DNA of 64,000 bases from Ulva prolifera (taxonomy: Eukaryota; Chlorophyta; Ulvophyceae; Ulvales; Ulvaceae): assembly GCA_023078555.1 (NCBI GenBank), contig CM041199.1, positions 7,073,315 to 7,137,314 of the forward strand. The letters are read 5' to 3'. The position numbers and the translations under genes were made by a program. Below, piece by piece: positions 57,891 through 64,000 of this stretch; within the stretch, counting starts at the first letter, position 1; the number at the start of each line of letters is the position of its first letter. Under the pieces are notes generated by a model that saw nothing but the letters and a program-made list of their open reading frames with translations, did not search any database and had not been told where the DNA came from.

Positions 57891-59408
57891 TACATGCACG
57901 CTGCTCTTGACATAATCCAGGCCTGCACGACAGCGGTCCCAGGTGGTCAGCCAGCTTGCCGCTGCCGCAGGCACGCTGGAACACCAGGTTTCAGTCTCAC
58001 TGGAGTATGTAGGTGGTAGAGGCAAGTACAGGAGCTCCAAAGAGCCGCAGACCAAGTCCCTGCGAGAGTGCCTGAAGCAAGCAGGGCGAGTGCATGATGC
58101 CGCTGCCAAGCGACCTGGGGCCCCCGGTTGGTGCATGCAGTCCTTTGCGGCCTTACCTCGAGGGGCCATCCAGAAGTCTGATGTGGCCGCCTGCGTCCAG
58201 GCGGTCACTCGCGTCCTTTCCTGCGCTCGAAACGAAAGCTTCCACAACAAGCCTGCCCTGCTGTCCAACCTCGGCAAACTTTTTCAAGCCCAGCCACCTC
58301 TCCGCCAACACCTTCGTCGCGACCATGAGCTCCAGCAAAACATCTCCAGCCTTTTCGCCGTTGCTTCAACAGATCCTGATTTGTTCTCCGATGCTATTAA
58401 TGTATCACAGCTAGCCACAGCGCAGCTCAAGCTCAGCCTATACAGCAAAGATTTCTGGGCAAGGGTTGAGTGCTCAGGGCTGGATGGCTTGCCTGGGCGG
58501 CAATTCAGCAATGTTGTGTATGCCTGCGCGAAGCTCCATCAACAGTGCAGTGCGCCACGGCCATCAGTGACCCTGCAGCAGTGCGTATGGCATGCTCTCC
58601 AGGAGAGTGATTATGAGCTTCTCGGCAAGATGAACGCATTCGATCTGTCAAATATCTTGTGGTCATTTGCGACGCTAGGGCTTGCAGTGCCTGCTGAGGC
58701 GCATGATGCACTACAGTCCGCCACCGTCCGGCTTGCTCCGGCCATGGTACCACAGAGTGTTGCCAACATCTGGTGGTCCTTTGCAACGCTGGGGCTGACG
58801 GTCCCTGCTGAGACACATGATGCACTTCAGTCTGCCACCGTCCGGCTTGCTCCGGCCATGCCGCCACAGGAGGTTGCCAACACCTGGTGGTCATTTGCGA
58901 AGCTGGGGCTGGCGGTCCCTGCTGAGATGCATGATGCCCTTCAGTCTGCCACCGTCCGGCTTGCTCCATTCATGGTACCACAGAATGTTGCCAATACCTG
59001 GTGGTCATTTGCAACGCTGGGGCTGGCGGTCCCTGCTGAGACACATGACGCACTTCAGTCTGCCACCGTCCGGCTTGCTCCGGCCATGCCGCCCCAGGAG
59101 GTTGCCAACACCTGGTGGTCATTTGCAACGCTGGGGCTGTCGGTCCCAGCTGAGATGCATGATGCACTTCAGTCCGCCACTGTCCGGCTTGCTCCAGCCA
59201 TGGTACCACAGACTGTTGCCAACACCTGGTGGTCATTTGCGACGCTGGGGCTGTCGGTCCCTGCTGCGACGCATGATGCACTTCAGTCCGCCACCGTCCG
59301 GCTTGCTCCGGCCATGGCACCGCAGGCTGTTGCCAACACCCTGTGGGCGCTCGGTCTGAACACATTGCAAGGTGAGATGCAGTTTGAGCACTGGCCACGG
59401 GCTGACAA

Positions 59409-60784
59409 GCTTACAAGAAAGTTGACCTCCCCAGAGTTGGGGGAAGTGCCCCTTTCGGATCAGGGGCGGGTGGGCTGAGGGCAATAATGCCCCATGCTGC
59501 ATCAGGGGCTGTTGCAGCGTACAGCAGTCCGGGGCGAAACTCGCCCCAGAGCCACAGTTGCAGTCAGGGGCCTTTCTGTGCAGTACAAGCTGGGGCAGTT
59601 ATCAAAGTGGCCACCACATTGCACTAGAAGGGGCACATTGATGGATTGTTGCAGGGGTACCTTAGACAACCAGCAGAATGGACGCAGACGCACAATGCAT
59701 TGGCAACACAAGACGTTGTGTGATCCCAGGAGCATATTTGGTAAGTGCATGGCGCAACCTCGACGTTTGGTGAGAGATAACGCCAGGAGAAGTACACAGC
59801 GGACCAGCTTGCTAAGCCAGCTTGTAAACACGCAGGTCCCCTGTACGGGAACGAAGCAATCATTACTGTTTGCAAATCTGTCGTGTACATGAAGGGCATA
59901 TTGCGAGCGGGCCGAAAGCACGCATGACATCCGAGAGTGCGCTACTCGTTTGACAGTGTCTTCAGGTCACCATTCGACGCCCGAGAGTCTGCCGGTCTCA
60001 TCGGAAGTAGTTATCAAGATAGTGTGCGTCGTTGACACCATCCGGACATTCCCATCCTTCAATGCCGTGCTATTGCCCAGATTCAGCGTGTACTGATGCT
60101 CGTAAGCTCTCGAGTGCAGGTGGCTGAGACTACCGAGAGTGATGCTACGATCGCTGAGCGGGTGGTGACCAAGTGCCACTCTTGACCTATGATACCAGTT
60201 GCTCCATCTGATGAGCCCCTCTTCGCTGTGGAAACTGCCGCATTTGCTATAGACATCTTCGCTTTAGATTGTGGGTAAGTCGCCGGTAAAGACATGCCAC
60301 ATTCCACTCTCCACTTCCACAATTGTTTGCAAAGCACACGTGTGCCGTATACATCATTAATGAAATGCTGTGGGGACATGCAGGCACCGTGGTCACTGCA
60401 AATCTATAGCGGCAGTGGAAATGGACATGAGGTCAGCATCCCATCAGTACCGAATATGCGTCAAGTTCTGTAGCAGGGTCAGTGGTGTGTAATATTTCGC
60501 ATCAAGTCTGCTAATAAGATTTGTAACTCATGCTAGCAGCAGACTCGCCCACAAGACAATTATGCCATAGCAATTCTGTGGAATCCCTCCTGCAACTAGT
60601 CCCGGTTGGGTACTTGTTGCTGTGTGATTGTCTCTAATTTGCACGCCAAATCGTGCATTGGGTCTATGTGGAGCGATGTTGGCACTCTATGCCATGTGAC
60701 AGTACGCTGTGTTACCAATTCATGCAATTGCACAACTTGCAATGCACATCATTGCTCATGTTCAACACTCCTCCATGATATACG
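59409..60784. other. GGGGC-rich flank beyond the OPR array
   Basis: Begins at the abrupt end of OPR homology. 59.43-59.6 kb has many short GC hairpins and a recurring TCAGGGGC motif (59463, 59504, 59562). No gene is seen from 59.6 to 60.78 kb. Confidence 0.4.
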
Positions 60785-62169
60785 CTAACCAAACGTAGAC
60801 ATCTTCAGTGTTGGAACGAAAAACTGTTCGTTCCGAGTGCTCACTAGAGTACAGTCCACCTGGTCTAGTCGCACTCCGTAAGTATAGCCCGCCCCTCCTT
60901 GTACGAGTGGCTTCTTCTGTAGCAACGACGGCTTTCTGAGCCTTTCTCCAATGGATGTGTCCGTATACCGCACTTCATACCCGTGCAGCGGATCTCCCAC
61001 AGGCTGCAGTTCATGCATTTCCCCCAGCAGAAAGCGTGTTTTCCGAACAACTCCATCTGCTGATGTCTCCTGCCACAAGAAGATATCAGAGATCTTCATC
61101 ACTGTGTTGATGGCACCTACTCCGCCTTCTGCATTCCCTTGGCCTCCATCTAGCAGGAATGGCACGTACGCCAAGTAGTCAACTTTTGAAGTCTTGGCCT
61201 CGGTGGTCCTCACGAGGAAGTGGCCTCCCTTACACGAAGCCATCTTACTGCGAAACAACCGGACGCGCGGTTGCCCGTTGGCACCATTGCCACCCAACAG
61301 ACCCGGATTCAGCAGGCCTCCCGCCTCGGACCACAATGCCTCGGTGTCTCCAGCGGCTTTCAGGCTTGTGGCCTGCAGTGCCTGCTTGACCCGTGTGACC
61401 TGCATGAAGAGGACCAGGTGCACAACCACGGACGTGCTCGTTGCAATGCAACAATGGGCATGTACACGGTGTTTGTGGTACACGGCGTTTGTGGATCAAA
61501 ATGAAGAGGGTGTATGGTCCTCACCGCGAGATGGTCATCGCTCACATCTTGAATGGGCCCAGCGAGCCACTCGTCACCCGCAGTGTCGTCCCGGGCACCT
61601 TTTCTGGTGCGTCCTGCAGGGGGGTCGATCTTGTCCAAGAGCGCGGTTGACTGTGGGCAGCAAGAGGCGATCTTGTCCAGTGCTTGGACAGCCAAGAAGT
61701 GATTGGTTCCCACACATTCTGGGTGGCGTGTAGAGCGGTACTTTGTGATTCGTTTGAAAACCTGCATGCACCTCTCGAGCCACCACTCCGCAGCAAATGC
61801 AGTGGGCCCGCAGAGGCGAGCCTGCTCTGCTACGTGTGCCATGCATGTATGCAGTTGAAATGTCATCAGGTGGTTGGTGTCAAAGTGCTCCTGGACGAGG
61901 ACGCTGTACTGAAACAGTGCATCTTGGGCAGCATCAATGTGCTCCGGTTGATGTTGACCTTCTTGATATCGCATGAAGTATACCACTGCAGTGCGGAGAT
62001 GTCCCCACATCTCCAGAATCCTCTCGTCCACTCCCGCTTCATGCAGGGCATAAGCGGATACAGTGTCCGCCCAGGTGAGTTTGTCCTCCATCGTCATGTT
62101 GGAGCCACTGCATGCGCCAGAATGTTTGGAGATAACGGTCAGAGGTGGTAATGCTTGGCAATGCCACAC
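60785..62169 (-). CDS. CACTA/Plavaka-like transposase C-terminal region (two exons)
   Basis: Exon A 62169-61525 and exon B 61399-60785 on the minus strand, joined across a 125-bp intron (donor GTGAGG, acceptor TTCATGCAG) in phase 0; about 420 residues. Exon A has TNHLMTFQLHTCMAHVAEQA, then LCGPTAFAAEWWLER and ITKYRSTRHPE. This resembles the His-rich, GP...ER block in the C-terminal domain (DUF4218 type) of CACTA and related transposases. Exon B has FRSKMASCKGGHFLVRT and DYLAYVPFLLDGG, like the DNA-proximal tail of such proteins. The catalytic DDE part is not seen, so this is a fragment or has upstream exons past 62.17 kb. The 5' end is uncertain; an acceptor near 62107 is possible. Confidence 0.5.
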
Positions 62170-64000
62170 GGTGCCAGCGTGCTGGCCTCAATGCATACAC
62201 CCTGACATGCACACGTACACCTCGCTGCTCAAGCTATTCAGCAGTTGCATCAAGTGCGCACTGGACGATGTCCGGCAGAGCTGCGGTGAAGCATGTGGTT
62301 CCTCGAAGCTCAGCAACTTGCGCTTTTATTGCCTTCCGCGCGTCTCTTGACAGTATAATGTCGTTGCCTTGTCGCAGCGGCACCTTGCCACTCCTCGCCA
62401 TGAGGTACCGGAGGCACCAGCAAGTGAGAATAACTTACCATCAAGACCACCGGTCACAGGTAAGACGACCAGATCACAAAAGCGAGCGGCTTCAGCAGCT
62501 GGCATCAAGCAGACAGAGGCAATTGCAAAGGCACAGAAGCAAACACTCTCAGCTAACACACTACGCCCGAGCAAAGGTGCGTTTCCTCGCCAATGCCGGA
62601 TCATTGATATTCTTCCCTCCACTAGATGATGTGACATGACAATTTTGCCCAAATGCAAGATTCATATTAAATGATCTCATGTACGTACATGTATACAGGC
62701 AACCATACAAACGCAAATTATGGAGCAAGCGGCGCAGATATGGACTTGCCTTGTGCAGCGGTATGTCACCCTTCACTCACAGTAGAGTTCATGTGAGCTT
62801 TCCTGGCGAATGTCGTTTGACTGTGCACGCCTGTCCACGTGGCGCTCGCCACCTGAAGGCCACTTGCAACGAGTGACTGTAAGTCTGATTATGAGTGCTT
62901 GTCACTATGCGGCAGCCGAGCTGAGCCTTGATTCACACTTGCTAACTGATGAGGAATCTCATGCAGAGAATTGCCAGGCGGGGTAGAGGCAAGAAATAAG
63001 TGGCTGGCAGGGTGAAGATCATATAGTCTGACATTGAAGGATGTCAACATGTTCCAACCTTACCCGTGGTCGCTCCTGCACAGCCTGGCAGCCTGCCAAG
63101 GCAGTGCAATCCAGGTTGGTGGCGTGTAGTGGCGTGCATGTTTATCAGTGCCATGTGACTAAATTTTCGGCTAGCTAGAGCCACTTGCAGCCACATAGTG
63201 AACAAGTTGTAAACAACTGGAAGCATATATGCAAGCTGCAATGGTGTGCGTGGCCTGCATTGCGGTGTAGCATCGTTTCCTAGCAATGGCAGTCCATACG
63301 ATTTGTGCCCCTAGGAATGCATGCCAAACCTCACCTGTTGCAGTTAGGGCAGTTTCTGCCCCTAATGTCCACAAAACCGCAACTTGGGCAAGGGCAGTTT
63401 GTACCCCTTGACCATCAGGGGCAGACTTAGACATCTGTAGGTGGCGATTTACGTGTGCACGCGACCTCGTGTAGGAACCTGTTCACGAGTATACGCAAGT
63501 CGAATCAAAGCGGCCAATCACAAATAGACAATAGAGCAATGCATCTGTCATCTACCGTCTTGGAATGGGCACTACAGTCTTTGATGCGGGGAGCTGCCAA
63601 TATCCTACACAGCATGCACTCGCCACACTATCGGGCATCATCTGCCAGGCGTGCGAACTCGCTACAGTTGCGCTCCATCTACGTGTCAATTCTTGATTGC
63701 TAGTCTCCTTAAGTCCGTGATGTAGTGTGGCGGCAACGCATGTGCAACGGACGTTGCCCGTGTTTGCCCCATACAGTTGTGCGGCGTTTGGGGCGGTTTA
63801 CTACTGCTGCACTGCAACAAGTCCCGGCGACCCAAACACTTACAAAACCACTTAAATGTCTTCTATGTGCTTATTTGCATCAACACGAGCCAAACCTACA
63901 CAGCATCCGGCTAGTTGTGTTCACGTACAGCATTTGCCCTTGGCATGTATTGGCCCCAATACATGGCCTAATGTGCCCCAAGTGCTACGCCCAACGGCAC
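62170..64000. other. Right end of window, possible transposon flank
   Basis: No firm gene. Open frames on both strands at 62.3-62.66 kb could be upstream transposase exons or chance. 63.30-63.43 kb has GGGCA...TGCCCC hairpins and CATCAGGGGC (63411), like 59.43-59.6 kb. 63.43-64.0 kb shows nothing recognisable. Confidence 0.35.

Larger units (their letters stand above)
53848..59408 (+). pseudogene. OPR-repeat RAP-domain gene, copy 5, broken
   Basis: Leader exon 53848-54106, mini-exon 54168-54199, repeat exon 57943-59408. Six full 38-residue OPR repeats plus WALGL. Three defects: the mini-exon reads TAG where other copies have TGG or CGG; a full-length LINE sits in the next intron (54260-57890); and homology stops abruptly at 59408 (GCTGACAAG) before the linker and RAP exons, which are not found in the remaining 4.6 kb. 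The repeat exon itself is still open and runs on into unrelated DNA to a stop at 59478, so decay is recent. Confidence 0.82.

Overview
The window is nuclear DNA of a GC-rich, intron-rich unicellular eukaryote, most likely a microalga. Three things suggest this: a plant-type single-chain phosphoribosylformylglycinamidine synthase (PurL) with an apparent transit peptide, a cluster of octotricopeptide-repeat (OPR) plus RAP-domain proteins of the kind that regulate organelle RNA, and GC-rich exons with short introns using GTGCG-type donors and CAG acceptors. A green-lineage alga is favoured. Haptophytes, pelagophytes and dinoflagellates also carry repeat-RAP proteins, so the lineage is not settled.

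Layout. 0.5-11.7 kb: a full plant-type purL gene (+), about 15 exons; 14 of them join in frame to 1277 residues. 13.2-15.2 kb: a Ser/Thr protein kinase (-), convergent with purL. 19.8-59.4 kb: five tandem OPR-RAP gene copies (+). The first four keep a plausible coding structure, with oddities; the fifth is broken. Each has a leader exon, a 32-nt mini-exon, a large exon with 6-10 near-identical 38-residue repeats, a 72-74 codon exon and a RAP exon. 59.4-64 kb: the array stops abruptly inside copy 5, next to a CACTA/Plavaka-like transposase gene on the minus strand and GGGGC-rich flanks.

The array is a composite tandem duplication. The unit is the purL 3' end, the kinase 3' end, about 3 kb of spacer and an OPR-RAP gene. 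The intact purL and kinase form the parental unit. Downstream units carry decayed purL C-terminal exons and, in two units, kinase 3'-end remnants. Part of unit 1/2 (about 21.6-28.3 kb) recurs almost identically at 40.4-45.3 kb apart from a 1.7-kb indel, and unit 4 is a mosaic, so unequal exchange has been recent.

Mobile DNA: a 3.6-kb LINE with a restriction-like endonuclease lies in an intron of OPR copy 5, and a 5'-truncated relative lies in the same intron of copy 2, inserted within 4 bp of the equivalent site. Four hAT-like miniature elements of 95-102 bp have 12-bp terminal inverted repeats and roughly 8-bp target duplications. A short dispersed element of about 86 bp sits exactly at a purL splice acceptor, like an introner. 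purL acts in de novo purine synthesis. The OPR-RAP proteins probably bind organelle RNA. No functional link between these genes is shown beyond their co-duplication.
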